A DNA stretch of 64,000 nt from Foliimonas ilicis (GCF_039939195.1 NZ_JBDUUH010000010.1:176062-240061), one strand, 5' to 3'; positions 33,751 through 43,203 are shown, counted from the stretch's first letter. Translations and numbers: made by a program. Notes: generated by a model from the letters alone, not told the origin.

Positions 33751-35520
33751 TCAAACCAGCGGACGCGGATTGGAAAGGTACTGCGTACGGATCGCATGTG
33801 CGGTCCAGTAGGCAAGCCCGCCGAGGAGGCCGGTCGGATTGTATTGGGTGTTCTGCACAAAATTACCGGCACCGGTCATGAACACATTGTGCTTGTCCCA
33901 AGCCTGGGAATAACGGTTCACCACGCCTTCATTCGGGTTTTCCGACATGCTGTGGCCACCGGTATTATGTGTCGTCTGATAGGGGCGCACGTCATACTGT
34001 GCTCCTTCCGATTTGAACGACGACTGCATCAAATCCGGGTTCAGGGTCTTGGCAAGTTCTTCTGCCTTGCCCTTCATAAACTGGGTCATCCGAATATCAT
34101 TCGGATTCCAGTTGAAGGTCATGCGCATGAGCGGACGACCATGCCGGTCCTTATAGGTGGGGTCGAGATCGAGGTGATTGGTTTTATAGGCCATGACAGA
34201 ACCGTGGGTTCCGATGGACATTGAATGGCCGTACCATTCCGCGATCGCCTTCTTCCAACCAGATCCCCAGCCCGGCGTTCCCGAGGGCAAGATCATGCTG
34301 CGGATCGGCTGACCGTTCGATTGGCCAGAACGCCAATAAGCGCCGCCGATAAAACCTTCACGGCCAAAGTCGATCTGGTTGATACCAAAGTCGTCGATGC
34401 ACATGCCATTCGCACCAGTACCGATGAACGGATTGAACTCTTCATCCTTGAAGAAGAGCGTCACGCCGCCATTCATCTGGTAGGCATAATTCCGTCCCGT
34501 GACACCTTCGCCCGTCGCCGGATCGTAAACCTGCCCGATGCCCGAAAGCAGGGCGAGATGTACGTTGTTGAGCTGGTAAGATGCCAGAATGACTATATCT
34601 GCCGGTTGGAACACCTGCTCCTGCGTCGCTTCATCAAAATAGGTGACGCCGGTTGCTGTCTTGCCATCGGATGCCATCTCGACGCGCAGAACTTCCGCTT
34701 CCGTACGGTAGGAGAAATTCGGCATGCGCTTCAAGGCATCGAGGATCGTCGTCTGCGGTGAGGATTTCGAATATTGAAAGCAGCCGAAACGTTCGCAGAA
34801 ACCGCAATGGTTGCACGGTCCCATCTGCATGCCATATTCGTTTACATAGGCTGTCGAAGCGATGCCGCCCGGTGACGGGAATGGATGATAACCCATGGCT
34901 TTCGCAGCGTCGGCGAATTTCCTGCCATCCCAAGTCGTGGGCATTGGCGGCATAGGATAGTCGCCCGACCGCCATCCTTCAAAAGGATTACCGCCTTCAA
35001 CGATCTCGCCTTTGATATTGCCGGCCTTACCGGAAATACCCGCGACGCGTTCAAAACGGTCGAAGAATGGTTCCATTTCGTCATAAGTGACCGGATAATC
35101 ACCCAAAAGCATATCTTCGGGGATGATCTGCTCGCCCCAGCGTTCGCGCACATAAGAACGCAGATTCAGTTCTTGTACCTGCGGGCGCCAGTTCAGACCG
35201 TTCCAGTGCGTGCCGGCACCGCCAACACCGTTGCCCGGCAGGAAAGAGCCGAAGCTGCGGTAAGGTAGTGCGCTCTCGCTTTCGTTTCGACGAACCGTAA
35301 GTGTCTGCTGGCTGGCGCGCTGCATCATTTTCAGCCGCACGCCGTATTTCAGCTCGTCGATCATGTTTGGATATTTGAAATCGGGAACAGTGTTCTGATC
35401 GCGGCCACGTTCAAGGGCGACGATATCCAGCCCTTCCTGTGCAAGTTCCATAGCGAGAATCGCACCGGTCCAGCCAAGGCCAACGATGACGACGTCTTTT
35501 TTCTTTTCCTGACGCGCCAT
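33751..35520 (-). CDS. GMC-family FAD dehydrogenase, catalytic subunit (gluconate dehydrogenase type)
   Basis: 589 aa from ATG 35520. FAD-binding VVIVGLGWTGAILAMELAQEG (10-30) and LERG; GNGVGGAGTHWNGLNWRPQ (97-113); C-terminal active site THNTGGHSM and FVQNTQYNPTGLLGGLAYW. The Cys series C236-C239-C242-C247 (PCNHCGFCERFGC) resembles the iron-sulfur site of FAD-dependent glucose and fructose dehydrogenases. There is no signal peptide; export is expected by piggy-back on the Tat-borne small subunit encoded just upstream. Oxidises a sugar, polyol or sugar acid; the exact substrate is unknown. Confidence 0.93.
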   Translation of the reverse strand: MARQEKKKDVVIVGLGWTGAILAMELAQEGLDIVALERGRDQNTVPDFKYPNMIDELKYGVRLKMMQRASQQTLTVRRNESESALPYRSFGSFLPGNGVGGAGTHWNGLNWRPQVQELNLRSYVRERWGEQIIPEDMLLGDYPVTYDEMEPFFDRFERVAGISGKAGNIKGEIVEGGNPFEGWRSGDYPMPPMPTTWDGRKFADAAKAMGYHPFPSPGGIASTAYVNEYGMQMGPCNHCGFCERFGCFQYSKSSPQTTILDALKRMPNFSYRTEAEVLRVEMASDGKTATGVTYFDEATQEQVFQPADIVILASYQLNNVHLALLSGIGQVYDPATGEGVTGRNYAYQMNGGVTLFFKDEEFNPFIGTGANGMCIDDFGINQIDFGREGFIGGAYWRSGQSNGQPIRSMILPSGTPGWGSGWKKAIAEWYGHSMSIGTHGSVMAYKTNHLDLDPTYKDRHGRPLMRMTFNWNPNDIRMTQFMKGKAEELAKTLNPDLMQSSFKSEGAQYDVRPYQTTHNTGGHSMSENPNEGVVNRYSQAWDKHNVFMTGAGNFVQNTQYNPTGLLGGLAYWTAHAIRTQYLSNPRPLV

Positions 35521-35522
35521 TT

Positions 35523-36224
35523 CTATGCCCTCTCGCCCTTGATCGAGACAGGACCCAGCGGATAGCGAATATTGTATCGCTCGACCCATTCCTTGTAGCT
35601 GCCGCGCGCGCCGGGGAAGCCAATATAGCTCCACGACTGCATGCCGTGATTGCCGCCATACATCGGATCGGCAAAATAGCCTTCCTTGGTGTTTTGCAGC
35701 AGAATACCGAAGAAATCCCGCAATTCAGGTTGCAGGCCAACTTCACCTTTTTGAAGAGCGGTCAGGGCTTCATCCTGTTGTTCGCCAGAGAGCGCAGAAA
35801 ATGCCGCGCCATATTTCTGCTCGCACCAGCCGTTGAAAGTCGGAATCCCCTGGCGGTAAATCTGAGCCGGGTTAAGGGGTGTCTGCCAGCCGCGAGTCGG
35901 GTCCGCGGACGGCTCATGTGGACCGACCATGTACCAGTCATCTGCCCGCCCATAATCGCCAGCAAGCTGAAGGTCGATAAAAACGGGAACGCGGGTTTCG
36001 ATGGCACCGGGGCCATCACCTTCAGAAGGAATCAGTCTCGCAGTTGCTGCAAGGATGAACAGCCACTCAACATCATTAAAATACTGACGTTCGTATTCTT
36101 CGAGGGCAGGAGGAGGCGTCGCCGGTTGGGCCTGAGCTGAAGCAGCTAATCCTGAAAGCGCAACGCTTGCAGCGGAGGCCTTCAAAAAACTGCGACGGCT
36201 TGGATATCCGGGAAGGTCGGTCAT
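35523..36224 (-). CDS. Gluconate 2-dehydrogenase-type gamma subunit (Tat signal)
   Basis: 233 aa from ATG 36224, which places the twin-arginine motif SRRSFLKASAASVALSGLAASAQA at residues 9-32. The mature part is of the gluconate 2-dehydrogenase subunit 3 family (RLIPSEGDGPGAIETRVPVFIDLQLAGDYG; KYGAAFSALSGEQQDEAL; ADPMYGGNHGMQSWSYIGFPGAR). It escorts the folded flavoprotein through the Tat pathway. The GMC start follows its stop by 2 bp, so the genes are translationally linked. Confidence 0.93.
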   Translation of the reverse strand: MTDLPGYPSRRSFLKASAASVALSGLAASAQAQPATPPPALEEYERQYFNDVEWLFILAATARLIPSEGDGPGAIETRVPVFIDLQLAGDYGRADDWYMVGPHEPSADPTRGWQTPLNPAQIYRQGIPTFNGWCEQKYGAAFSALSGEQQDEALTALQKGEVGLQPELRDFFGILLQNTKEGYFADPMYGGNHGMQSWSYIGFPGARGSYKEWVERYNIRYPLGPVSIKGERA

Positions 36225-36301
36225 TGTCGTTTCCTGCCTTTTAGGGTGGGTAAGACTGATTGTCCGCCTCAGCAAATCCACATCATATGGATCAACGAGA
36301 C

Positions 36302-36321
36302 ATACACGTCGGATACACGTC
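36302..36321. promoter_or_regulatory. Direct repeat upstream of the GMC operon
   Basis: ATACACGTC occurs twice (36302-36310 and 36313-36321), a spacing of 11 bp or one helical turn. It lies 78 bp upstream of the gamma-subunit start and could be an activator site. Confidence 0.35.
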
Positions 36322-36426
36322 CAATTTCAATATTTCAAATATCTTGTGCCTCGTTCGGGCAGTCCACCAATCAGTAGCGACAAACGGTTGGTCCAAAGTG
36401 CCGGGAACGGCTCGGCGCGCCGTCGG

Positions 36427-36475
36427 CCGGGCTTGTCCTTCGGAAAGGTGGAGCTTTCCATATGGCTTAGCCCGG
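36427..36475 (-). terminator. Possible terminator at the end of the ten-gene sugar operon
   Basis: Nested inverted repeats: outer CCGGGC/GCCCGG and inner GGAAAG/CTTTCC. The outer arm overlaps the tauE stop. No U-run; weak candidate. Confidence 0.35.
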
Positions 36476-37213
36476 AACAATTAGTGAAAGACCGGACAAT
36501 AGCAGCAGAATGAAAGCTATTCTCCGCAGGTTTGATGGCGTCAGCGGCGGTGGCCAGCGTCTTGCCAGATAGGTGGCGCAAAGCACGGCGGGCAGACCGG
36601 CAATCGCCCAGACAAGCGCATGGTTCTCCCAGCCGCCACTCGCACCGACGACACAGAGCCTGAATAAAGAATTGATCGCAAAGATCGCGACCAGTGTCTC
36701 TCGGATGGCACTATGCGCGAGCGGCTGGCGATAAAAATGAAAGACCAATGGCGGTCCAGCCGTTGAGAAGAGTCCTCCCATCAATCCGCCCAGTCCGCCA
36801 AAGAAAATGAACCCCGCCGGTCGAGAGAGGCGGTCGAGCGGCGATGGCCTTCGAATAAGTTGGAAGCTCGATACGATGATAACCAGTCCCAGCACCAAAC
36901 TGAGCACGGAAAGCGACGTCGACGCCAGCAGTTCCAGCGCCACGTAGCCAGCAACGATCATCGGAACCGCACCGGCCAGCGCCCAGAAAAATGGCCGCAT
37001 CGCGACATTGCGCCAGCCTTGTGCCAACACCATGAAGGCGTTCGCGAGCGTCAAGAGGCTGATGACGATCGCGGCCTCCGGCAAGGGCATCAGGTTCATC
37101 AATACGACCGCCCCCATAAGCAGAAGGCCAAAGGCAAAGCCGGTCAAGGTCTGGACATAGGCTGCCACGAAACACAGAAGAGCGAAGACGACAATGGCAG
37201 CGGTCGGGATCAT
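36467..37213 (-). CDS. TauE/SafE-family anion exporter
   Basis: 248 aa, about eight membrane helices (DUF81). The two halves each have a conserved glycine-rich segment: TLTGFAFGLLLMG (residues 23-35) and FGGLGGLMGGLFSTAGPPLVFHFY (about 132-155). Family members export sulfite, sulfoacetate or other organosulfonates, although many are uncharacterised. The start overlaps the stop of the enolase-superfamily gene (ATGA), so it is an integral part of the sugar operon. The coupling suggests that the pathway releases a small anion. Confidence 0.88.
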   Translation of the reverse strand: MIPTAAIVVFALLCFVAAYVQTLTGFAFGLLLMGAVVLMNLMPLPEAAIVISLLTLANAFMVLAQGWRNVAMRPFFWALAGAVPMIVAGYVALELLASTSLSVLSLVLGLVIIVSSFQLIRRPSPLDRLSRPAGFIFFGGLGGLMGGLFSTAGPPLVFHFYRQPLAHSAIRETLVAIFAINSLFRLCVVGASGGWENHALVWAIAGLPAVLCATYLARRWPPPLTPSNLRRIAFILLLLSGLSLIVPG

Positions 37214-38379
37214 GCCCGTTCGCCGGCAACCAGCGTCAACACCTCATAGGATCGAAGCCGGTCAAGGTCAGGTACGACACCGAGACCGTGTCCTTCTGGT
37301 AAGGCTGCCAGCCCGTTTTCGATAAGGGGCCAGCATGGCACGATGGCATCTCGGAGCGGATTTGAATTGACGTCGATTTCCAGCAATCCGTCCCCTCCCG
37401 CCGCCGCGAGGATATGGGCGGACGCGACGAGCCCGATCCCCGCGCCGAGAAAATGCGGGCAATAGCGCCGGCCGGCGCGCAGCGCGGCTCCGGCTACTGC
37501 AAAGCATCCGCTCGGCCCACCCCATTTTGCCACGTCGGGCTGGATCACGGACAGATGACCAGCGGCGATAGCTGCGTCGAATGTACCAAGCCCAATCATA
37601 TTCTCACCACCCGCAAGCGGCGTCGTGGTCAGCCGCGCAAGATCCGACCAGATCGCCGGATCTGCATCCACCCGGACCGGCTCCTCCATCCAGCCGAGAC
37701 CAAGGTCCTCGATCGCCATGAGGAATGTGCGTGCCGCTTCGGGTGCAAAACCCTGGTTGGCGTCGGCATGGAGCGTCTCTCCCGATTTGAGGCTTTCGGC
37801 AAGGCTGCGGGTGAGAGCGAGGTCGCGGTCAAAGTCGAAGCCCACCTTCACCTTGAAGTCACGATAACCGGCCGCACGCGCCTGTGCGATAACCCTATCA
37901 GCATCTACAATATGGATGCCGCTGGCATATGCCCGTACGGCCTTGCCTGCACCGGGGGAAAGCGCCTTGGCGAGCGGTAGACGCTGCCGACGGGCGACAA
38001 TATCCCAGTAGGCCATGTCGAACCCAGCGATAATTTGTGCATAGGGGCCAGCCTCGCCCGTCTGAAGGACGATGATTTCCGTACTCGCGGTAAGATCTCT
38101 CCAGAGCTTCGTGGGTGCTGGCAGCGGCTTGCCGATAATGCGAGGCGCGATGTCGGAGATGAAAAGACGCGCCCGGTGCTCCGCGCCGCATGCCGGCCAG
38201 TTACACCAGATTTCGCCCCAGCCGACGATGCCGTCCTCGTCCTCCAGACGAACCAGCACCGTCGGCCGGTCGTTCATCGTGCCAAAAGATGTGGAGATGG
38301 GCTGTTCGAGCGGAACGCGAAAGACATATGCTTCTACGGCTCTGATCGTCACCGGCGAAAAGGCTTGTACGACGCTCAT
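37210..38379 (-). CDS. Mandelate racemase / muconate lactonizing enzyme family protein (sugar-acid dehydratase?)
   Basis: 389 aa from ATG 38379; the frame extends 6 bp to a TTG that is unlikely to be used. The N-terminal capping domain ends with VGWGEIW. The barrel shows the KxK catalytic pair (K176, K178 in FKVKVGF) and metal ligands D206 (HADANQG), E232 (MEEP) and E259 (GGEN). It should abstract an alpha proton from a carboxylate or sugar acid. Acid-sugar dehydration is the commonest activity with such neighbours. The stop overlaps the tauE start. Confidence 0.88.
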   Translation of the reverse strand: MSVVQAFSPVTIRAVEAYVFRVPLEQPISTSFGTMNDRPTVLVRLEDEDGIVGWGEIWCNWPACGAEHRARLFISDIAPRIIGKPLPAPTKLWRDLTASTEIIVLQTGEAGPYAQIIAGFDMAYWDIVARRQRLPLAKALSPGAGKAVRAYASGIHIVDADRVIAQARAAGYRDFKVKVGFDFDRDLALTRSLAESLKSGETLHADANQGFAPEAARTFLMAIEDLGLGWMEEPVRVDADPAIWSDLARLTTTPLAGGENMIGLGTFDAAIAAGHLSVIQPDVAKWGGPSGCFAVAGAALRAGRRYCPHFLGAGIGLVASAHILAAAGGDGLLEIDVNSNPLRDAIVPCWPLIENGLAALPEGHGLGVVPDLDRLRSYEVLTLVAGERA

Positions 38380-38381
38380 CC

Positions 38382-39116
38382 TCAACCTGCCAGGAAACCG
38401 CCGTCGACGGCGTAGACGCTGCCGGTCGCGTAGCGCGAAGCCGGCATCGTAAGAAAAACGACAGCGCCAGCCACTTCATCTGGATTTCCCCAGCGCTTCA
38501 GTGCCGTGCGCGCTGCGATCCTGTCACGGTGCAGGACGTCCTTGCGGCCTTCGGCATTGATCGCTGTCTCGATATAACCGGGTGCGACTGCATTCACCCG
38601 AATGCCCTCTTCGGCCCAGGCGAGGGCCAGAGCTTTTGTCAGCATCACCACGCCACCCTTGCTGGCGCAATAGGCTGGAAGACGCGGCAGCGCTGCGAAG
38701 GCGTTCATTGAGGCTATGTTGACGATCGAGCCTCCGCTTGCCGCGAGATGCGGCCGGAAAGCCATCGAGGTTCGGAATGTGCCGGTAAGGTTGACGTCGA
38801 GCACTCGCTGGAAGGTCGCGATCGTGAACTCCTCGTCCCGGGCCAGAATGCCGGCACAGTTGACGAGCGCATCGACGCGCTCGAAACGAGCAGCGAAGGA
38901 ATTGACCGCCTCATCCGACGTCACGTCCAGCAAATCGAGTGCCACATCTGGATGCGTTGATAGATATGAACGGTCGAGGGAGGCTTGATCGTGCCCGGTC
39001 GCCGTGACCCGGGCACCACGCGCGCGGAAGAGCGAAGCGATCGCCGCGCCAATGTCTCCCGCGCCGCCGATGACGACGGCATGGAAGCCCGTTGGGAAGG
39101 AAAAGGGATCACTCAT
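38382..39116 (-). CDS. Short-chain dehydrogenase/reductase (SDR)
   Basis: 244 aa classical SDR. Cofactor motif VIGGAGDIGAAIASLF (15-30), followed by D59-type LDLLDVTS, NCAG (NCAGI near 87), catalytic Ser in NIASMNAF, YCASK (Tyr-Lys, near 149-153) and PGYIET. It oxidises a sugar, polyol or lactol hydroxyl with NAD(P). The start overlaps the aldolase stop (ATGA). In the sulfo-ED pathway an SDR oxidises sulfoquinovose to its lactone, but polyol oxidation is equally possible. Confidence 0.93.
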   Translation of the reverse strand: MSDPFSFPTGFHAVVIGGAGDIGAAIASLFRARGARVTATGHDQASLDRSYLSTHPDVALDLLDVTSDEAVNSFAARFERVDALVNCAGILARDEEFTIATFQRVLDVNLTGTFRTSMAFRPHLAASGGSIVNIASMNAFAALPRLPAYCASKGGVVMLTKALALAWAEEGIRVNAVAPGYIETAINAEGRKDVLHRDRIAARTALKRWGNPDEVAGAVVFLTMPASRYATGSVYAVDGGFLAG

Positions 39117-40189
39117 AGCATTCCTTCAGTCGTGGTTCGCCTCAGGCGGCCACCGTAGCCGCTGGCGAAATCACCTTCGTTGCGGATGGCCTGAAAGGCT
39201 GGCGCAGGCGCAGACCAGCGCGGGGCCTGCGCCGCTGTCAGCGCGCTCAGATTCTTCAGCACCGTGAGGCCTTCCTCGGACAAGGCCTGGCCAACGGCCG
39301 CCGTGTCAGGGAAATGAGAACGAATGGCGTTCAGCCAGATCGTGCGCCCGGCGAGGAACCCGCTGGCGCCTGCCGCATAGGCATACTCGAGCACACGCTC
39401 GAATTTTTCCGGAGCCGCGCCGCCTGATAGGAGCACCCAGGGAATGCCCGCTTCCGTGCAAATCTTGCCAATTGCGTCGAACTCGCGCTGTGCAGCAAAA
39501 GCGGCATCGCTGCCATCACGCGGAGGCAGACTGTTTGCCGCCAGCGGGCTTTCGAGCTTCAAAAGGTCGACGCCATATTCGGGTTTGGCGAATTCACGCA
39601 CGCTTTCAATGACAAGTTCCGGCAGCTTCGTCGGCGACTCGACATAGTCGGCCGTGTGTCCAGCCGTACCGAGGAAGGGGAACACGAGCAGTTCGAGCAC
39701 ATATGCAATGTCGTGGCGACGGCAATCCTCGCCGATCTTGCGCACGAATTCTTTCTGGTGCTCGAGAACCTCCGCCGATGCGTCGGGGCGGTACCATGCA
39801 AGCACCTTGACTGCATCACCACCGAGACGGCGGATTTTCTCGACACTCCAGTCGGTGATGACCTTGGACTTGCGGCCACCCTCGGTTTCCTCCGTGCGGT
39901 GATCTTCCAGCGTGACGATCAGCCCGCATTCCGGCGGCAGCACATCGATGGCTGCAGGAATGGCATAGTTTGGATCGAACAGCATGGAGCTGCAATGAGG
40001 AGCAAGGTTCTCGACCAGAAGGCGCTTTGCGGTGATCACGTCGGAGAAGGCGACTTGCGACTTGTCGATGCCGCGCGCCGCTGCGAGCGCTTCGAAAAGC
40101 GGCGGTCGCTGGTCGAGCGCCACCATGCAGAAATGACCGTCCTTATCGGCGAGACGGGCGAGACCACGGGTTTTACCAAGTGTGAGCAT
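39113..40189 (-). CDS. Class I aldolase, LacD/YihT-like (tagatose-bisphosphate or sulfofructose-phosphate type)
   Basis: 358 aa from ATG 40189 (AAAGGAAACATC upstream). TIM-barrel aldolase with the N-terminal FCMVALDQR (20-28), ALDQRPP loop, a Lys128 strand (GGDAVKVLAWYR) and a probable Schiff-base Lys211 in YGVDLLKLESP. The C-terminal LSGGAAPEKFERVLEYAYAAGASGFLAGRTIW parallels both LacD and the E. coli sulfofructosephosphate aldolase YihT. It cleaves a phosphorylated ketose to dihydroxyacetone phosphate and an aldehyde. The PfkB kinase gene directly upstream should make its substrate. Confidence 0.88.
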   Translation of the reverse strand: MLTLGKTRGLARLADKDGHFCMVALDQRPPLFEALAAARGIDKSQVAFSDVITAKRLLVENLAPHCSSMLFDPNYAIPAAIDVLPPECGLIVTLEDHRTEETEGGRKSKVITDWSVEKIRRLGGDAVKVLAWYRPDASAEVLEHQKEFVRKIGEDCRRHDIAYVLELLVFPFLGTAGHTADYVESPTKLPELVIESVREFAKPEYGVDLLKLESPLAANSLPPRDGSDAAFAAQREFDAIGKICTEAGIPWVLLSGGAAPEKFERVLEYAYAAGASGFLAGRTIWLNAIRSHFPDTAAVGQALSEEGLTVLKNLSALTAAQAPRWSAPAPAFQAIRNEGDFASGYGGRLRRTTTEGML

Positions 40190-40200
40190 GATGTTTCCTT

Positions 40201-41112
40201 TCAGGATGACTTCAAATCGGCAAGGGAGGGAATGGCGGCGCGACCGCCCGGTCGTGTGCATTTCAAGGCGGCTACGGAATTGGCAAAGGCGAGCGCTTCG
40301 GCAATGTCGAGGTTTGCGCCGATCGCAAAGGCATACGCGCCGTGGAAGACGTCTCCGGCGGCTGTAGTATCAACGGCGCGGACAGGTGCCGCCTGCATGT
40401 CGTGCCTGCCGGAACCGTCCTGCCAGATGAGTCCGTCGCCACCGCAGGTGACAGCAACCATTCGGCAACCGAAGCTTGCCGCTCGTGCCAGCGCCGCTTC
40501 AGCGTTCTCTCCAGCGAACCCACGCAAGCCAGGCTCGGAAAAGATGGCGTGGTCGGTCAGCGGAAGCAGGCGCTCGAAAATCTCGCTGTCGGCGATGTCG
40601 CCGTCCAGAACCGTCGGAATGCCGCGCCGGCGCGCCTCGGTGAAAAGCGCCTCGGCGCCTTCGGGCCAGCGCGGATCCGCCAGAACGCAATCGGCAGACA
40701 AATCGGTAAGCGGCAACCAGGCGGGATCGGCCGGGTAATGGCCGCGGAAATTGACGATCTGGCGCTCGCCGCGGGCATCGACGATGACGCCTGAGACAGA
40801 CGATGCCCCGCCTTCGAAGCGGCGGAACTGACTTGTATCAACGCCTTCGGCAGTAAAATCCTCCGCCATGATGCGCCCTGCCTCGTCGTCACCTGCCCTG
40901 CCCCAGAAAGAAACTGTGCCGCCGAGCCTTGCGACCGTCACCGCGGCATTCGCCGCCATGCCGCCCGGTTCGGTAAGGTGCTCGCCCGCGCGGATCTTCT
41001 CGCTGCCGCCGGAAAATGGCCTTTCCACCCGCCAGATACGATCAAGCGCGGAAAGTCCGAGGCAGATAACCGTCGGCGCTGCATTCTCCGGTGTTACCGG
41101 CGGGCGGATCAT
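40201..41112 (-). CDS. PfkB-family sugar kinase
   Basis: 303 aa ribokinase-like fold. ICLGLSALDRIWRVERPFSGGSEKIRA, the substrate GG-type motif EPGGMAANAAVTVARLGGTVSFWGRAGDDEAG (about 47-80), and the C-terminal anion-hole and base region DTTAAGDVFHGAYAFA. It phosphorylates a ketose or related sugar with ATP. The start overlaps the ABC ATPase stop and the aldolase follows after 11 bp. In sulfoglycolysis the PfkB kinase YihV precedes aldolase YihT in the pathway, a parallel arrangement. Confidence 0.93.
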   Translation of the reverse strand: MIRPPVTPENAAPTVICLGLSALDRIWRVERPFSGGSEKIRAGEHLTEPGGMAANAAVTVARLGGTVSFWGRAGDDEAGRIMAEDFTAEGVDTSQFRRFEGGASSVSGVIVDARGERQIVNFRGHYPADPAWLPLTDLSADCVLADPRWPEGAEALFTEARRRGIPTVLDGDIADSEIFERLLPLTDHAIFSEPGLRGFAGENAEAALARAASFGCRMVAVTCGGDGLIWQDGSGRHDMQAAPVRAVDTTAAGDVFHGAYAFAIGANLDIAEALAFANSVAALKCTRPGGRAAIPSLADLKSS

Positions 41113-42200
41113 CGGATCGCCTTTCCGTCCATCGTATCGAAGAGATGCGCCTTGCCAGGCTGCGTCACGAGCACCAGCTTGTCGCCAACCTTCGGCCGAA
41201 GCTCCGGGTTGACGCGGGCAATGGTCCGTACGCCCGCGAGGTCGAAATGCGTGAGCGTATCGGAGCCGAGCGGCTCGACCAGATCGATCGTGACGGGTAG
41301 CGCACCGGCCTGGCCATCGTTGGTCGCACCATCGGCGGGAGCGAAATGCTCCGGCCGGACACCGAGCACCGCCTCTGTCCTCTCGCCAAGCGCTGATTTC
41401 AACGTGTCCGGCACGGGAGCGGCAAGATGCGGCGCACCTTCGAAGACAAAGCCCTCGCCCAAGCGTCGGATACTGAAGAAGTTCATTGCCGGCGAGCCGA
41501 TGAAGCCCGCGACGAACTGGTTCGCAGGCGTTTCGTAGACCTCTTCGGGCCGGCCGAATTGCTGGATTTCGCCGCTCTTCAAGACGACAATGCGATCCGC
41601 CATGGTCATTGCCTCCACTTGATCGTGGGTGACGAAGACCATCGTCGTCTTCAGTTCCTGGGACAGCGCCTTGATCTCGGTGCGTACCTGCGCGCGCAAC
41701 TTGGCGTCGAGGTTGGAGAGCGGTTCATCGAACAGGAATACCTTCGGATCGCGGACGATCGCACGGCCCATGGCGACGCGCTGGCGCTGACCACCGGAAA
41801 GCGCCTTCGGTTTGCGCTCCAGAAAGGCTTCGATATGCAGGAGGCCGGCTGCCCGGCGCACGCGCTGGTCGATCTCGGATTTGGTCATACCGCGCAGTTC
41901 GAGCGCGAAGGCCATATTGTCATAGACGGTCATGTGCGGATAGAGCGCGTAATCCTGAAAGACCATGGCAATGTCGCGCTTGGCGGCTGGAACGTTGTTG
42001 ACCCTTGTCTCGCCGATAAGGAGCTCGCCCGAGGTGGACGGTTCGAGACCGGCGATGATGCGCAGAAGCGTGGACTTGCCGCAGCCCGATGGGCCGACGA
42101 AGACGACGAATTCTTCGTCGGCGATCTCCAGATCGAGGCCGGGGATGATGGTGAGTTCGCCGAACTTCTTGGCGATGTTCCTGATGCTGATCGAGGCCAT
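41109..42200 (-). CDS. Sugar ABC transporter ATPase (MalK/UgpC type)
   Basis: 363 aa from ATG 42200; the frame is open further upstream, but that part reads through the dehydrogenase gene. Walker A GPSGCGKSTLL (38-48), Q-loop MVFQDYALYPHMTV, signature LSGGQRQRVAMGRAI, Walker B VFLFDEPLSNLD, switch VFVTHDQVEAMTMADRI. The C-terminal TOBE/OB domain of CUT1 ATPases includes GVRPEHF. It energises the two permeases encoded upstream. Confidence 0.94.
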   Translation of the reverse strand: MASISIRNIAKKFGELTIIPGLDLEIADEEFVVFVGPSGCGKSTLLRIIAGLEPSTSGELLIGETRVNNVPAAKRDIAMVFQDYALYPHMTVYDNMAFALELRGMTKSEIDQRVRRAAGLLHIEAFLERKPKALSGGQRQRVAMGRAIVRDPKVFLFDEPLSNLDAKLRAQVRTEIKALSQELKTTMVFVTHDQVEAMTMADRIVVLKSGEIQQFGRPEEVYETPANQFVAGFIGSPAMNFFSIRRLGEGFVFEGAPHLAAPVPDTLKSALGERTEAVLGVRPEHFAPADGATNDGQAGALPVTIDLVEPLGSDTLTHFDLAGVRTIARVNPELRPKVGDKLVLVTQPGKAHLFDTMDGKAIR

Positions 42201-42204
42201 GATG

Positions 42205-43203
42205 TCACCTAAAGGAAAGGACGGGCTTGATGAGCTTGCCTTCGGCGAAGCGGGCGAAATTCTCTGGCAGCTCGTCGAGGCCGAAGGCCGCGTCAACGAG
42301 CTGCCGATAACGTTCCTTGTTGGCGCGCAGCAGCTCGACATTCGGCCCGAAATCACCAATCGGAAAATAGAAGGTGCGGATCATGTAGAAGTCCTTGCGA
42401 CGGAAAATCTTGCCTTCCTCGATGGTCCAGGGAGCGGCATTCTCTCCCACCAGCATCAACGCCCCGCGCGGCAGCACCAGCTCGATCCCGAGATTGCGGG
42501 CTGCATGGGCGCCGGAGCATTCGAAGATCAGCTTGAAACGCTTGTCGCGCGCGCCGACCGGATGCTCTTTCGCGCCGAAGGAGACGGCAATCGCGAGGCG
42601 CTCCTCGTTTGGATCGCTGACATGTATGTCCTCATAGCCGAGGCTCGACAGTGCGAGCACGACACCGAGCCCCACCGGACCGGCACCTGTCACAAGGACC
42701 GATACAGACCGTTCAGGAGGAACAAGTGGCATGGCAAAGCGGACGGCATGAGCCGACGTCCCGATCGTGTCCAGAAGCAGCGGCGCAAGGTCGTCCTCGA
42801 TATCATCCGGCACGGGCAACAGGCAGTTTTCGGGCACCGGCACATATTCAGCGTAGCCGCCTGGCCGGTTCCAGCCGATCAGGCTCGATACTTCGAGGCA
42901 CATCTGCGTGTCGCCCGCGGCACAGGCATCGCAATGACCGCAATGCACCGGGATATAGACTGCGCAGCGCTGTCCGTGACGCGGATGGCCCGGCTGTTCG
43001 ACCACGCCGAATATTTCGTGACCGGCAGTGAATTCCGCGCCCTTATACCAGAGCTTGAAATCCGAGCCGCATAGAGCGGTGCGTAGCACCTTTACCAGCA
43101 CCTCCCCTTTTTTGACGGATGGCAGGTTTTGCGTCTCGATGGTAATCCTGCGGTCGCCGTGAAACACGGAAGCGCGCATGCGGGCATCTTGTTTGTCTGT
43201 CAT
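42205..43203 (-). CDS. Zinc-dependent dehydrogenase (threonine/sorbitol dehydrogenase-like)
   Basis: 332 aa from ATG 43203. Catalytic zinc in ALCGSDFKLWYKG and AGHEIFGVV, structural zinc CGHCDACAAGDTQMC, Rossmann VLVTGAGPVGLGVVLALSSLGYEDIHVSDPNEERL with an Asp that favours NAD. It oxidises a polyol or sugar hydroxyl. It lies between the permease gene (4-bp spacing) and the ATPase gene (4-bp spacing) and so is co-expressed with uptake. Confidence 0.92.
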   Translation of the reverse strand: MTDKQDARMRASVFHGDRRITIETQNLPSVKKGEVLVKVLRTALCGSDFKLWYKGAEFTAGHEIFGVVEQPGHPRHGQRCAVYIPVHCGHCDACAAGDTQMCLEVSSLIGWNRPGGYAEYVPVPENCLLPVPDDIEDDLAPLLLDTIGTSAHAVRFAMPLVPPERSVSVLVTGAGPVGLGVVLALSSLGYEDIHVSDPNEERLAIAVSFGAKEHPVGARDKRFKLIFECSGAHAARNLGIELVLPRGALMLVGENAAPWTIEEGKIFRRKDFYMIRTFYFPIGDFGPNVELLRANKERYRQLVDAAFGLDELPENFARFAEGKLIKPVLSFR

